A DNA stretch of 64,000 nt from assembly GCA_016741995.1 (NCBI GenBank), contig JACVCO010000004.1, positions 1 to 64,000 on the forward strand. The letters run 5' to 3'. This stretch comes from Hydrogenophaga sp. (GTDB taxonomy: Bacteria; Pseudomonadota; Gammaproteobacteria; Burkholderiales; Burkholderiaceae_C). Below, piece by piece: positions 42,560-50,652 of the stretch (its first letter is position 1; each line of letters begins with the position of its first letter). The notes beneath the pieces were generated by a model. The model ran no database searches. It saw nothing but the letters and a program-made list of their open reading frames with translations, and was not told the origin of the DNA. The position numbers were made by a program, and so were the translations under genes.

Positions 42560-42790
42560 ATGATCGCCGCTGACCGAGAACTCGATGCCCGGGGCCTGAA
42601 CTGCCCGCTGCCCATCCTGAAGGCCAAGAAAGCCCTGGCCGACATGCACAGCGGCCAGACGCTCAAGGTGGTGGCGACCGACGCCGGCTCGGTGCGCGAT
42701 TTCCAGGCCTTCGCCAAGCAGACGGGCAACCTGCTGGTCCACCAGGAATCGGTGGGTGGCGACCACATCTCGGTGCTCAAGCGCCGGTGA
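42560..42790 (+). CDS. TusA family sulfur carrier protein
   Basis: 76 residues. LDARGLNCPLPILKAKKAL carries the active Cys15 in the CPxP motif of TusA (SirA) proteins. TusA relays persulfide sulfur for tRNA 2-thiouridine and other sulfur transfers. Without dsr or other tus genes nearby, its acceptor is uncertain. The stop overlaps the GTG of the next gene, a translational coupling. Proximity to cysM suggests a sulfur-metabolism neighbourhood. Confidence 0.9.
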   Translation: MIAADRELDARGLNCPLPILKAKKALADMHSGQTLKVVATDAGSVRDFQAFAKQTGNLLVHQESVGGDHISVLKRR

Positions 42791-43845
42791 AACGCGCCAT
42801 GGACGTCCTGCTCGTCGACCCGCTGGTGCCTGAGGCACTGGCGTGGCTGCAGGACCGCTACCAGGTGGTCTACCAGCCCGAGCTGGCCGACGACCCGGCC
42901 GCGCTGCGTCAGGCCGTTGCCGACGCGCGCGCCATCGTCGTGCCGCCGCACGTCATCGTCTCGGCCGAATTCCTCGAGCACGCGCCCCGGCTGCAAATGG
43001 TCGCGCGCATGCAGATCTCCAGCGACAACACCGACCTCGACGCCTGCTCGCGCCGCAGCATCCGTGTGTTGCAGGCGCGCAGCGCCACGGTGCGTTCCAA
43101 CGCCGAATACCTGCTCTATGGCCTGTTGATGCTCTACCGCCGCGGCATGGTGAGCGCGCTGCTGGGCCGCAAGCTGGGCCAGGTGCGCATGGGCCGCGAA
43201 CTCGCGGGCAGCACGGTGGGCCTGCTGGGCCTGGCGCCGGTGGCCCACACGCTGGCACCCATGCTGCGCAGCCTGGGTGTGCGCGTGATCGGTTATGACC
43301 CGGCCGTGCACCACGCGGCCGAGCTGTGGGACAAGCTGGGCGTGGAGCCCGTGCCGCTGCAGGAACTGATGTCCCGCTCCGACGCGATCTCGCTGCAGAT
43401 GGTCTATGCCTCGCGCTTCAAGGGCTGGATCAACGAGCGGCTGCTCAACCACTGCAAGACCGGCCAGCTCTGGGTGGGCGTGAGCCGCAGCGCCTTGTTC
43501 GACCAGGAGGCCCTGGCGCTGGCGCTGTGCGACGGCCGCATCGACGCCTGCCTGCTCGATGGCGCCAACCCGCAGTTCGCGGCGCCGGGCTCGCCGCTGA
43601 ACGGGGTGCCGAACCTGCACCTCACGCCGCGCCTGGGTTCTCACACGCGCGAAGCCAAGCTGCGCGCGAGCTGGTACCTGGCGCGCCGCATCCACGAAAC
43701 CTTGTCACCCGAGGAAGCGCGCCGCGAGCCCGGGGGCAGCGATTTCGCGGCGCTCGACAGCACCGGCTTCCCGGAGTCCGGCGACCCACCGCAGGCGGCC
43801 ACGCCATCGCAGTGGGCCTCACTCGCCGCCCTGGACCGCGACTGA
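42787..43845 (+). CDS. D-isomer 2-hydroxyacid dehydrogenase homologue lacking two catalytic residues
   Basis: 352 residues from a GTG overlapping the TusA stop; an ATG at 42799 is an alternative. Rossmann region STVGLLGLAPVAHTL (about 142-156) with a less regular Gly motif. The catalytic Arg is kept (R234 in VSRSALFDQEAL), but the Glu (normally D-V-x-x-x-E-P) is replaced within LLDGANPQF and the catalytic His, normally TPH, is Arg282 in LTPRLGSHT. The fold is that of 2-HADH enzymes, but dehydrogenase activity is doubtful. It may be a regulatory or divergent enzyme. It ends 2 bases from the convergent valS gene. Confidence 0.78.
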   Translation: MKRAMDVLLVDPLVPEALAWLQDRYQVVYQPELADDPAALRQAVADARAIVVPPHVIVSAEFLEHAPRLQMVARMQISSDNTDLDACSRRSIRVLQARSATVRSNAEYLLYGLLMLYRRGMVSALLGRKLGQVRMGRELAGSTVGLLGLAPVAHTLAPMLRSLGVRVIGYDPAVHHAAELWDKLGVEPVPLQELMSRSDAISLQMVYASRFKGWINERLLNHCKTGQLWVGVSRSALFDQEALALALCDGRIDACLLDGANPQFAAPGSPLNGVPNLHLTPRLGSHTREAKLRASWYLARRIHETLSPEEARREPGGSDFAALDSTGFPESGDPPQAATPSQWASLAALDRD

Positions 43846-43847
43846 GC

Positions 43848-46751
43848 TCAGCCCAGCCGCGCGAGCTGGGCCTGCACCTTCTCCAGCGTGGCGCCGAAGT
43901 CGGCCACGCGCTGCTTTTCCTGTTCGATCACCGTGGCCGGCGCACGCGCCACGAAGCCTTCGTTGGCCAGCTTGCCCTGGGCCTTGGTGATCTCGCCCTG
44001 CAGGCGCGCGGCCTCTTTGGCCAGGCGGGCCTTTTCGGCCGCCACGTCGATCTCCATGAACAGGCACAGGCGGGCGTCGCCCACCACCGCCACGGGCGCG
44101 GCGCCCGCGGCCTGGGCCCAGGCGGCTTCGTCGTCGAACACGCGCACCTCGGCCAGCTTGGCCAGGGATTGCAGCACCGGCGCGGCCGTGCGCAGGAAGT
44201 CGGTGTCGCCCACGGTGTAGAGCGGCAGGCGCTGGGCGGGTGACACGCCCATTTCTCCGCGCAGCGTGCGGCAGGCGTCGACCAGCTTCTTGAGCCGCGC
44301 CACATGGGCCTCGGCCGCTTCGTCGATGCGTTCGGGTTGGCTCACGGGGTAGGCCGACAGCGCCACCGCTTCGCCGGCGCGGCCGGCCACGGGGGCCACT
44401 TTCTGCCAGAGTTCTTCGGTGATGAAGGGGATCAGCGGGTGCGCCAGGCGCAGGATGGCCTCGAGCGTGCGGATCAGGGTGCGGCGCGTGGCGCGCTGCT
44501 GCGCGGCGTCGCCGGTCTGGATCTGCACCTTCGCGATTTCCAGGTACCAGTCGCAGAACTCGTTCCAGACGAAGTCGTAGATGGCGTTGGCAACGTTGTC
44601 GAGCCGGTACTCGGCGAAACCCTGCGCCACCAGGGCCTCGGTGCGCTGCAGCGTGGAGCTGATCCAGCGGTCGGCCTGGCTGAAGCTCAGGTAGCCATGG
44701 AAGGGCTGGCCGACGGCGCATTCGTCCTTGGTGTGCTCCTTCAGGCCGCAGTCCTGGCCTTCGCAGTTCATGAGCACGAAGCGCGAGGCGTTCCAGAGCT
44801 TGTTGCAGAAGTTGCGGTAGCCCTCGCAGCGCTTGCTGTCGAAGTTGATGCTGCGGCCCAGCGAAGCCAGCGCCGCGAAGGTGAAGCGCAGCGCGTCGGC
44901 GCCGTAGGCCGGAATGCCCTCGGGGAATTCCTTCTCGGTGTCCTTGCGCACGCGCGGCGCGGTCTCGGGCTTGCGCAGGCCGGTGGTGCGCTTCTCCAGC
45001 AACTGGGGCAGGGCGATGCCGTCGATGAGGTCCACTGGGTCGAGCACGTTGCCTTCGCTCTTGCTCATCTTGCGGCCCTGCGCGTCGCGCACCAGGCCGT
45101 GGATGTAGACATGGCGGAAGGGCACACGGCCGGTGAAGTGGGTCGTCATCATGATCATGCGCGCGACCCAGAAGAAGATGATGTCGTAGCCCGTGACGAG
45201 CACGCTGCTCGGCAGGTAGACGTCGTAGTCCTCGGTGGGGCCGGCCTTCTGGTTCGGCCAGCCCATGGTGCTGAAGGGCACCAGCGCCGACGAGTACCAG
45301 GTGTCGAGCACGTCGGGGTCGCGCGTGAGCGTCTTGCCCGGGGCCTGGGCCTGTGCTTCTTCGGCATTGCGCGCCACGTAGCAGCGGCCGTCCTCGTCGT
45401 ACCAGGCGGGGATCTGGTGGCCCCACCAGAGCTGGCGGCTGATGCACCAGTCCTGGATGTTCTTCATCCACTGGTCGTAGGTGTTCACCCAGTTCTCGGG
45501 CACGAACTTCACCTCGCCCGAGGCCACGGCGTCGATCGCTTTCTGCGCAATGCTCTTGCCCGTCGGGTCCTGCTCGCTGACCTTCGTCATGGCGATGAAC
45601 CACTGGTCGGTGAGCATGGGTTCGACCACCGCGCCGGTGCGCGCGCAGATCGGCAGCATGAGCTTGTGCGGCTTGATCTCGATCAGGTAGCCCTGGGTGT
45701 CGAGATCGGCCACCACGGCCTTGCGCGCGTCGAAGCGGTCCATGCCCTGGTAGGCCTTCGGGCCGTTCTCGTTCACCTTCGCGTCGAGCGTGAAGATGGT
45801 GATGAGCGGGATGTTGTGGCGCAGCGCGCAGGCGTAGTCGTTGAAGTCGTGCGCGCCGGTGATCTTCACGCAGCCCGAGCCGAACGCGCGGTCGACGAAG
45901 TCGTCCGCAATGATGGGGATCTGCCGGTCGCACAGCGGCAGGTCGACGTATTTGCCCACCAGGTGGCGGTAGCGCTCGTCCTCCGGGTGCACGGCCAGCG
46001 CGCCATCGGCCAGCATGGTTTCGGGGCGGGTGGTGGCGATCACCATGCCGCGCTGCGGCTGGCCATCGATCATCTGCGGCCCGTCCACGAACGGGTAGCA
46101 GATGTAGTGCATCTTGCCGTCGGACTCGACCGACTCCACCTCCAGGTCGCTCACCGCCGACTTGAGCACCGGATCCCAGTTCACCAGGCGCTTGCCGCGG
46201 TAGATGAGGCCCTGCTCGAACAGGCGAACGAAGGTTTCGGTGACCACGGACGAGAGCTTGTCGTCCATGGTGAAGTACTCGCGCGACCAATCCACCGTGT
46301 CGCCCATGCGGCGCATCTGGCCGGTGATGGTGTTGCCGCTCTTCTCCTTCCACTCCCAGACCTTCTTCGTGAAGGCCTCGCGGCCCAGGTCGTGGCGGCT
46401 GATCTTCTGTTCCTGCAACTGGCGTTCCACCACGATCTGCGTGGCGATGCCGGCGTGGTCGGTGCCCGGCACCCAGACCGTGTTCGCGCCCATCATGCGG
46501 TGGTAGCGCGTGAGGCTGTCCATGATGGTCTGGTTGAACGCGTGGCCCATGTGCAGGGTCCCGGTCACGTTCGGCGGTGGCAGCTGGATGGCGAAACCCG
46601 GCGCGCCGGCGCGCGCTTCGCCGGTGCCACGGAACCCGGCCTTGCCCACGCCGCGCTGCTCCCACCACGGGCCCCACCGGGCTTCGATGGGAGCGGGTTC
46701 GAAGGACTTGGCCAGCGAGGCCAGTCCGGGTTGCTGCACGGTGTCGGTCAT
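43848..46751 (-). CDS. valS: Valyl-tRNA synthetase
   Basis: 967 residues, full length. Class I signatures HMGH (in [16 protein letters not shown]) and KMSKS ([14 protein letters not shown]) are intact. The editing domain includes [11 protein letters not shown] and [15 protein letters not shown]. The C-terminal 70 residues form the coiled-coil arm ([31 protein letters not shown]). It charges tRNA-Val. It is followed upstream (to the right) by a palindromic hairpin and the DUF2783 gene on the same strand. Confidence 0.98.
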   Translation of the reverse strand: MTDTVQQPGLASLAKSFEPAPIEARWGPWWEQRGVGKAGFRGTGEARAGAPGFAIQLPPPNVTGTLHMGHAFNQTIMDSLTRYHRMMGANTVWVPGTDHAGIATQIVVERQLQEQKISRHDLGREAFTKKVWEWKEKSGNTITGQMRRMGDTVDWSREYFTMDDKLSSVVTETFVRLFEQGLIYRGKRLVNWDPVLKSAVSDLEVESVESDGKMHYICYPFVDGPQMIDGQPQRGMVIATTRPETMLADGALAVHPEDERYRHLVGKYVDLPLCDRQIPIIADDFVDRAFGSGCVKITGAHDFNDYACALRHNIPLITIFTLDAKVNENGPKAYQGMDRFDARKAVVADLDTQGYLIEIKPHKLMLPICARTGAVVEPMLTDQWFIAMTKVSEQDPTGKSIAQKAIDAVASGEVKFVPENWVNTYDQWMKNIQDWCISRQLWWGHQIPAWYDEDGRCYVARNAEEAQAQAPGKTLTRDPDVLDTWYSSALVPFSTMGWPNQKAGPTEDYDVYLPSSVLVTGYDIIFFWVARMIMMTTHFTGRVPFRHVYIHGLVRDAQGRKMSKSEGNVLDPVDLIDGIALPQLLEKRTTGLRKPETAPRVRKDTEKEFPEGIPAYGADALRFTFAALASLGRSINFDSKRCEGYRNFCNKLWNASRFVLMNCEGQDCGLKEHTKDECAVGQPFHGYLSFSQADRWISSTLQRTEALVAQGFAEYRLDNVANAIYDFVWNEFCDWYLEIAKVQIQTGDAAQQRATRRTLIRTLEAILRLAHPLIPFITEELWQKVAPVAGRAGEAVALSAYPVSQPERIDEAAEAHVARLKKLVDACRTLRGEMGVSPAQRLPLYTVGDTDFLRTAAPVLQSLAKLAEVRVFDDEAAWAQAAGAAPVAVVGDARLCLFMEIDVAAEKARLAKEAARLQGEITKAQGKLANEGFVARAPATVIEQEKQRVADFGATLEKVQAQLARLG

Positions 46752-46769
46752 GGGGGGCGCCAGAAGGAC

Positions 46770-46793
46770 AACGGCATCCCGCGGGATGCCGTT
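46770..46793. terminator. 24-nt perfect palindrome between DUF2783 and valS
   Basis: The arms AACGGCATCCCG and CGGGATGCCGTT are perfectly complementary with no loop bases, so a hairpin with a small melted loop would form. On the minus strand it follows the DUF2783 gene by 57 bases and lies 19 bases before valS. The trailing T content is poor (GTCCTTCT). A terminator for the upstream unit or an attenuator-like leader hairpin for valS are both possible. Confidence 0.45.
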
Positions 46794-46849
46794 GGAATGT
46801 TCGGGGAAGGCGCCGATTTTACCGGCGGCCCCATGCCCTCACGGGCCGC

Positions 46850-47035
46850 TCAGAGCGCTTCGCGCGCGGCCGCAATGCACCCGGCCAGCACCTTTGCGTC
46901 GCCCACCTGGTTGGCCAGCAACAGGATGAGCCGCGCGCTGAAGGCCTGGATCTGCTCGGGGCCGAGGCCGGCCTGGGCGTCGAGCAGCTGTTCGTAGAAG
47001 CCGTCGGCGTCCTGCCAGTTGGGGGTGGTGATCAT
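46850..47035 (-). CDS. DUF2783 family protein
   Basis: 61 residues. ADGFYEQLLDAQAGLGPEQIQAFSARLILLLANQVGDAKVLAGCIAAARE is characteristic of DUF2783, a small helical family usually encoded beside FAD-dependent aromatic monooxygenases in Burkholderiales. Its ATG overlaps the stop of the monooxygenase gene (ATGA at 47032-47035), so a 1:1 partnership with that enzyme is likely. The function is unknown. Confidence 0.8.
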   Translation of the reverse strand: MITTPNWQDADGFYEQLLDAQAGLGPEQIQAFSARLILLLANQVGDAKVLAGCIAAAREAL

Positions 47036-48762
47036 GCGTTGACTCCGGTGAGGCCCAGGGCCAGGCCGATGGCGCGCACCAGGCTGGCGTCGATGGCCGG
47101 GCCGCTGGCCGCGAGGTAGCCATCGGGCCGCACCAGCGCCCATTCGCCGGCCTGCACCTGGCAGGCGCCGCGCAGGCTGCCCTGCGGGTCGCGCACGTGT
47201 TCCACGGCCTGCGCGGCCTCGCCCGTGCCCAGCACCTGCACCACACGCAGCGGGGAACTGGCCGCCAGGCCCGCGAGCCGTTTGAGCGCGGGTGCGGGCA
47301 AGGGGCCGAAGGCCAGCAGCAGCAGGTCGCCCGCGGCCCAGTCGAGCAGTTGGTTGAAGCGGCCTTCGCGCCCGTTGGCCCAGCGAAAGCCCACGTTCTG
47401 CACCGACTGGCCGGCCGCGCTGCCGGCGCGGTACAGGCAGGCGCGCGAGCGCGTGTAGGGGTTGGCCACGGCCATGCGGCCGGTGTTCACGAGCGCGCGC
47501 GCGAACGGGTGCCGCTTGGCCAGCGCAATGGCGGCGCTGCGGTACACGCTCTCCACGCCCTCGGCCGGGCGCAGGAAGCGTGCGGTGCGGTTGGTCACGC
47601 GCACGTTCTCGCGCGCGGCCTCCAGGCGCTCGTCGCCGTAGCTCTCCAGCAGCGCGGGCGCGGCGCGGCCACGCAGCACCGCGGCGAGCTTCCAGGCCAG
47701 GTTGTCGGCATCGGCCACGCCGGTGTTGCCGCCGCGCGCGCCGAAGGGGCTCACCACCTTGGCCGAATCGCCCATGAAGAACACGCGCCCGGCCCGCATG
47801 GCGTGCACGCATTCGCTGCGGTAGGCATAGGGGCCCACCCACACGATCTCGACCCCCACGTCCTTGCCGAACTGGCGCGCCAGCCGCTCGCGCACCACGT
47901 CCTCGCGGCTCACGTGGGCCGGGTCGGCGTTGGGCGCCATCTGGTAGTCGATGCGCCACACGTCATCGCCCATGAGGTGCTGCCACACGGCGCGGTTTTC
48001 GTTGAAGGGCGCTTCGATCCAGGTGTGGCGCTCCTGCGGCGGTCGGGTGGTGAAGCGCACGTCGGCAATGCACCAGCGGTCGTCGCCGCGCTTGCTGTCG
48101 AACGGCACGTTCAGCCACTTGCGCAGCGGGCTGTTGGAGCCGGTGGCGTCGATCACGTGCTCGGCGCGCACCTGGTAGCGGCCCGCGGGCGTTTCGATGG
48201 TGAGCAGCGCGCTGTGTTCGCCTTGCTCGAAGGCGGTGAGGCGGTTGCGCCAGCGCAGGTCCACATGGCCGAGCGCGTTGATGCGATCGACGAGGAAGGC
48301 CTCGATGTAGAACTGCTGGATGTTGATGAAGGGCGGCTGCTGGCTGAGCCGGTAGCCGCCTTGCTGGCGCAGGTCGAAGCTGTAGACCTCGTCGGCACCG
48401 GCGTAGGTGCGGCCCACGCTCCATTGCACGCCCTTGGCGGCGATGTTCTGGTACACGCCCAGGCGCTCGAAGATCTCCAGCGACTTCTGCGTGTAGCAGA
48501 TGCCGCGCGACGACGCGCCTTTGACGCCCACGGTGTCGTCTTCGTCGATGAGGATGGCCGGCACGCCCAGGCGCGCGAGCGAGCAGGCCAGGGTGAGCCC
48601 GCTGATGCCGCCACCGACGATGACGATGGGGTGCTCGGCGGGCGTCTGGCTGCCGAGTTCGGGCGGGGGCACGAAGGGGTAGGTGGGCAACTGGTACCCA
48701 CCGCCCTGGGTGAACTCGTAGCCGTTGGTGTGGGCGACTTCTTTGTACGTGTCCAGCGTCAT
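47032..48762 (-). CDS. FAD-dependent aromatic-ring monooxygenase (MhpA/PheA-like)
   Basis: 576 residues. The FAD motif is IVIVGGGISGLTLACSLARLG (about 46-66). The group A flavoprotein monooxygenase block VFFMGDSAKVVSPFGARGGNTGVADADNLAWKLA (about 328-361) binds FAD ribityl and places substrate. This class hydroxylates phenolic or other aromatic acids with NAD(P)H and O2. A C-terminal thioredoxin-like domain (from about 480) is also typical. DUF2783 overlaps its stop, and a VOC protein gene lies 330 bases upstream. No ring-cleavage pathway operon is complete here, so the substrate is unknown. Confidence 0.87.
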   Translation of the reverse strand: MTLDTYKEVAHTNGYEFTQGGGYQLPTYPFVPPPELGSQTPAEHPIVIVGGGISGLTLACSLARLGVPAILIDEDDTVGVKGASSRGICYTQKSLEIFERLGVYQNIAAKGVQWSVGRTYAGADEVYSFDLRQQGGYRLSQQPPFINIQQFYIEAFLVDRINALGHVDLRWRNRLTAFEQGEHSALLTIETPAGRYQVRAEHVIDATGSNSPLRKWLNVPFDSKRGDDRWCIADVRFTTRPPQERHTWIEAPFNENRAVWQHLMGDDVWRIDYQMAPNADPAHVSREDVVRERLARQFGKDVGVEIVWVGPYAYRSECVHAMRAGRVFFMGDSAKVVSPFGARGGNTGVADADNLAWKLAAVLRGRAAPALLESYGDERLEAARENVRVTNRTARFLRPAEGVESVYRSAAIALAKRHPFARALVNTGRMAVANPYTRSRACLYRAGSAAGQSVQNVGFRWANGREGRFNQLLDWAAGDLLLLAFGPLPAPALKRLAGLAASSPLRVVQVLGTGEAAQAVEHVRDPQGSLRGACQVQAGEWALVRPDGYLAASGPAIDASLVRAIGLALGLTGVNA

Positions 48763-48820
48763 GGGTCGTTCCTCGTTGCAGTCCGTCTCTCGGTGTGTCG
48801 CGCTCGCTTCACCTCGCCTT

Positions 48821-48922
48821 GCTCGCGGGTGATGGGTACTCCGCTCCGCGACTGTCCCCCGGGCCGGCTGCGCCGGCCCTCCTCCTTTATGTCGCTACGC
48901 GAAGCACCCATCACCCGCGAGC
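48821..48922. repeat. Hairpin repeat element, copy A
   Basis: A 17-bp perfect inverted repeat, GCTCGCGGGTGATGGGT (48821-48837) and its complement (48906-48922), encloses conserved cores CCGCGACTGTCCCCC (48846-48860) and CTCCTTTATGTCGCT (48882-48896). Between the cores is a hairpin, stem GGGCCGG/CCGGCCC, loop CTGCG. Copy B has the same cores and loop in inverted orientation but a different stem. This looks like a REP/MITE-like structured intergenic element. Confidence 0.75.
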
Positions 48923-48965
48923 AGAAGCCATGTGAGTGGCGTGCGACGAGTGCCAACGAGGTCGG

Positions 48966-49055
48966 TGGTGATCGGTGTCCGGCGCAGCGACATAAAGGAG
49001 AAGCCAAGGGCGCAGCCCTTGGCGGGGGACAGTCGCGGAGCCGGATACCGGTCGC
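48966..49055. repeat. Hairpin repeat element, copy B (inverted)
   Basis: Inverted relative to copy A: AGCGACATAAAGGAG (48986-49000) and GGGGGACAGTCGCGG (49024-49038) are the exact reverse complements of the copy A cores. The hairpin in between has stem GCCAAGGG/CCCTTGGC (49003-49010, 49016-49023) and loop CGCAG, the complement of CTGCG. The outer arms (around GGTGATCGGTGTCCGGC and GCCGGATACCGGTCGCC) are only imperfectly paired. Confidence 0.7.
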
Positions 49056-49091
49056 CGCCGACCGCCCCACGCCAGGGCCAATGCGAAAGCC

Positions 49092-49709
49092 TCAAACCTT
49101 GCCCACCACCTCCGGCCGATCGTTCTGTTGCGGCTTCAACGGCGCGGCTTGCTTGCCCTCGGCCCGCTCGCGCCGCCACTGTTCCTTGCGCGCATTCCAT
49201 TCACCCAGCCGCGCGTGCGCCGTCTTGCTCTCCTGCAGCATCTGGAACTCGTCGGCCAGCTGGGCCGTCAGTTCCAGGCGGATGCCGTTCGGGTCGAAGA
49301 AATAGATGCTCTTGAAGATGTGGTGGTCCGTCACCCCCAGCACCTCGATGCCGTGTGCCTCCAGGCGCGCCTTGGTGTTCTGCAGCTCGTCCACCGTGTT
49401 CACACGGAAGCTGATGTGGTTCACCCACTTCGGCGTGTTCGGGCTCGGCAGCGCGGCCTCGTCGTCGCCGAGGTCGAAGAAGGCGATGAACGAGCCGTCC
49501 TGCAGGCGGAAGAAGAAGTGCGTGTACGGGCAGTATTCGCCCGTGCTGGGCACGTGGTCGCTCTGGATGATGTGGTAGAGCGGCAGGCCCAGGATGTCTT
49601 CGTAGAAGTGGCGCGTTTCCTCCGCGTCGCGTGCGCGGTAGGCGTAGTGGTGAAGCTGCTGGATCGGGGCCGGCGCGGGCAGGTCGGCACGGGGCTGGGC
49701 AGGCGTCAT
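49092..49709 (-). CDS. VOC family dioxygenase-like protein
   Basis: 205 residues from the ATG at 49709, preceded by GAGA-type purines. The VOC domain begins QQLHHYAYRARDAEETRHFYEDILGLPLYH and ends FFDPNGIRLELTAQ, with His (HH of QLHHYAY) and Glu (RLELT) at metal-ligand positions and a further His in VNHISFRV. This fits a glyoxalase/extradiol-type metal site. A charged C-terminal tail (ARKEQWRRERAEGKQ) extends beyond the domain. It shares strand with the FAD monooxygenase and may act on its product, but the hairpin repeats separate them. Confidence 0.8.
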   Translation of the reverse strand: MTPAQPRADLPAPAPIQQLHHYAYRARDAEETRHFYEDILGLPLYHIIQSDHVPSTGEYCPYTHFFFRLQDGSFIAFFDLGDDEAALPSPNTPKWVNHISFRVNTVDELQNTKARLEAHGIEVLGVTDHHIFKSIYFFDPNGIRLELTAQLADEFQMLQESKTAHARLGEWNARKEQWRRERAEGKQAAPLKPQQNDRPEVVGKV

Positions 49710-49747
49710 GGCGGTCTCCTTCGTCAGGGCTGGAAATTTACCATAGC

Positions 49748-49759
49748 GAAATGCATTTC
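49748..49759. promoter_or_regulatory. GAAATGCATTTC palindrome in the VOC/yaaA divergent region
   Basis: A perfect 12-bp palindrome in an AT-rich island 38 bases ahead of the VOC gene start and about 105 bases ahead of yaaA. Position and composition suit an operator. No regulator gene is adjacent to identify the ligand. Confidence 0.45.
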
Positions 49760-49823
49760 TCCAAACGTAATTCTCTGGCCGGCATGCCCGACCCCGCGGG
49801 GCGCCTTCCGTCGGGCGCCCCGC

Positions 49824-49829
49824 GATAAT
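49824..49829 (+). promoter_or_regulatory. Candidate -10 (GATAAT) for yaaA
   Basis: GATAAT followed by CCACGC, 34 bases upstream of the yaaA ATG at 49864. It has the same look as other -10 candidates in this window. The -35 is not convincing. Confidence 0.4.
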
Positions 49830-49863
49830 CCACGCTCCCCGGGGATCCCGCCTTCTGCCGCCC

Positions 49864-50640
49864 ATGCTTTTTCTCATTTCGCCCGCCAAGGCGCTCGACT
49901 ACGAGACGCCACCCCAGGTCAAGACCCACACCCAGCCGCTGTTCGTGGAGCAGGCGGCCGAGCTGGTGGGCGTGATGCGCGCCAAGTCGCCGCAGCAGGT
50001 GGCCGCGCTGATGGACCTGTCGGACAAGCTCGCCGCGCTCAACGCCGCGCGTTACGAGGCCTGGAGCCCGAAGTTCACCGCGAAGAATTCCAGGCAGGCG
50101 GTGCTGGCCTTCGACGGCGATGTCTATGGCGGGCTCGACGCGAAAAGCCTGTCGCCCGACGAACTCGACTGGCTGCAGCAGCACTTGTGCATCCTCAGCG
50201 GCCTGTATGGCGTGCTGCGCCCGCTCGACCGGATGCAGCCCTACCGGCTGGAGATGGGCACGCGCCTGAAGACCGCGCGCGGCAACTCGCTCTACGCCTT
50301 CTGGGGCAGCCGCATCGCCGATTACCTGAACGAACGTGCGCAGGCCGACAAGAGCCCGGTGGTGATCAACCTCGCGAGCGAGGAGTACTTCAAGGCCGTG
50401 GACCTGAAGGCCCTGCGCCCGCGCGTCGTCACCTGCGCGTTCGAAGAGCGCAAGGCCGATGGGTACAAGGTCATCAGCTTCATGGCCAAGCGCGCGCGCG
50501 GGTTGATGGTGCGCTGGGCGCTGCAGCAGCGCGCCAGCACGCCCGACCAGCTCAAGGGCTTCGACCTCGAGGGCTATCGGTTCGAGGCCGGCCCGTCCAC
50601 CCCCGATCGCCTCGTGTTCCGCCGCGAGAGCAAGGCCTGA
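49864..50640 (+). CDS. yaaA: YaaA family peroxide stress protein
   Basis: 258 residues, standard length. MLFLISPAKALDYETPP, LMDLSDKLAALNAARY, AVLAFDGDVYGGLDAKSL, LCILSGLYGVLRPLDRMQPYRLEMGTRL and INLASEEYFKAV are conserved DUF328/YaaA blocks. YaaA binds DNA and lowers free intracellular iron under hydrogen peroxide stress in E. coli. The gene is followed after 12 bases by an Fe(II)/2-oxoglutarate hydroxylase gene, likely in the same transcript. Confidence 0.94.
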   Translation: MLFLISPAKALDYETPPQVKTHTQPLFVEQAAELVGVMRAKSPQQVAALMDLSDKLAALNAARYEAWSPKFTAKNSRQAVLAFDGDVYGGLDAKSLSPDELDWLQQHLCILSGLYGVLRPLDRMQPYRLEMGTRLKTARGNSLYAFWGSRIADYLNERAQADKSPVVINLASEEYFKAVDLKALRPRVVTCAFEERKADGYKVISFMAKRARGLMVRWALQQRASTPDQLKGFDLEGYRFEAGPSTPDRLVFRRESKA

Positions 50641-50652
50641 GAGGAGACCCGC

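Noticed and set aside
43848-46751. T-box or leader-peptide attenuation for valS
   Set aside because: The upstream gap has one palindrome but no specifier-loop, T-box consensus or Val-rich leader peptide.
44304-46997. Plus-strand open frame of about 900 codons opposite valS
   Set aside because: Antisense shadow of a full-length valyl-tRNA synthetase with intact HIGH and KMSKS motifs.
48821-49055. Possible CRISPR array or insertion sequence from the repeated 15-mers
   Set aside because: Only two copies, in inverted orientation, with internal hairpins and no spacer periodicity, no transposase frame and no cas genes.
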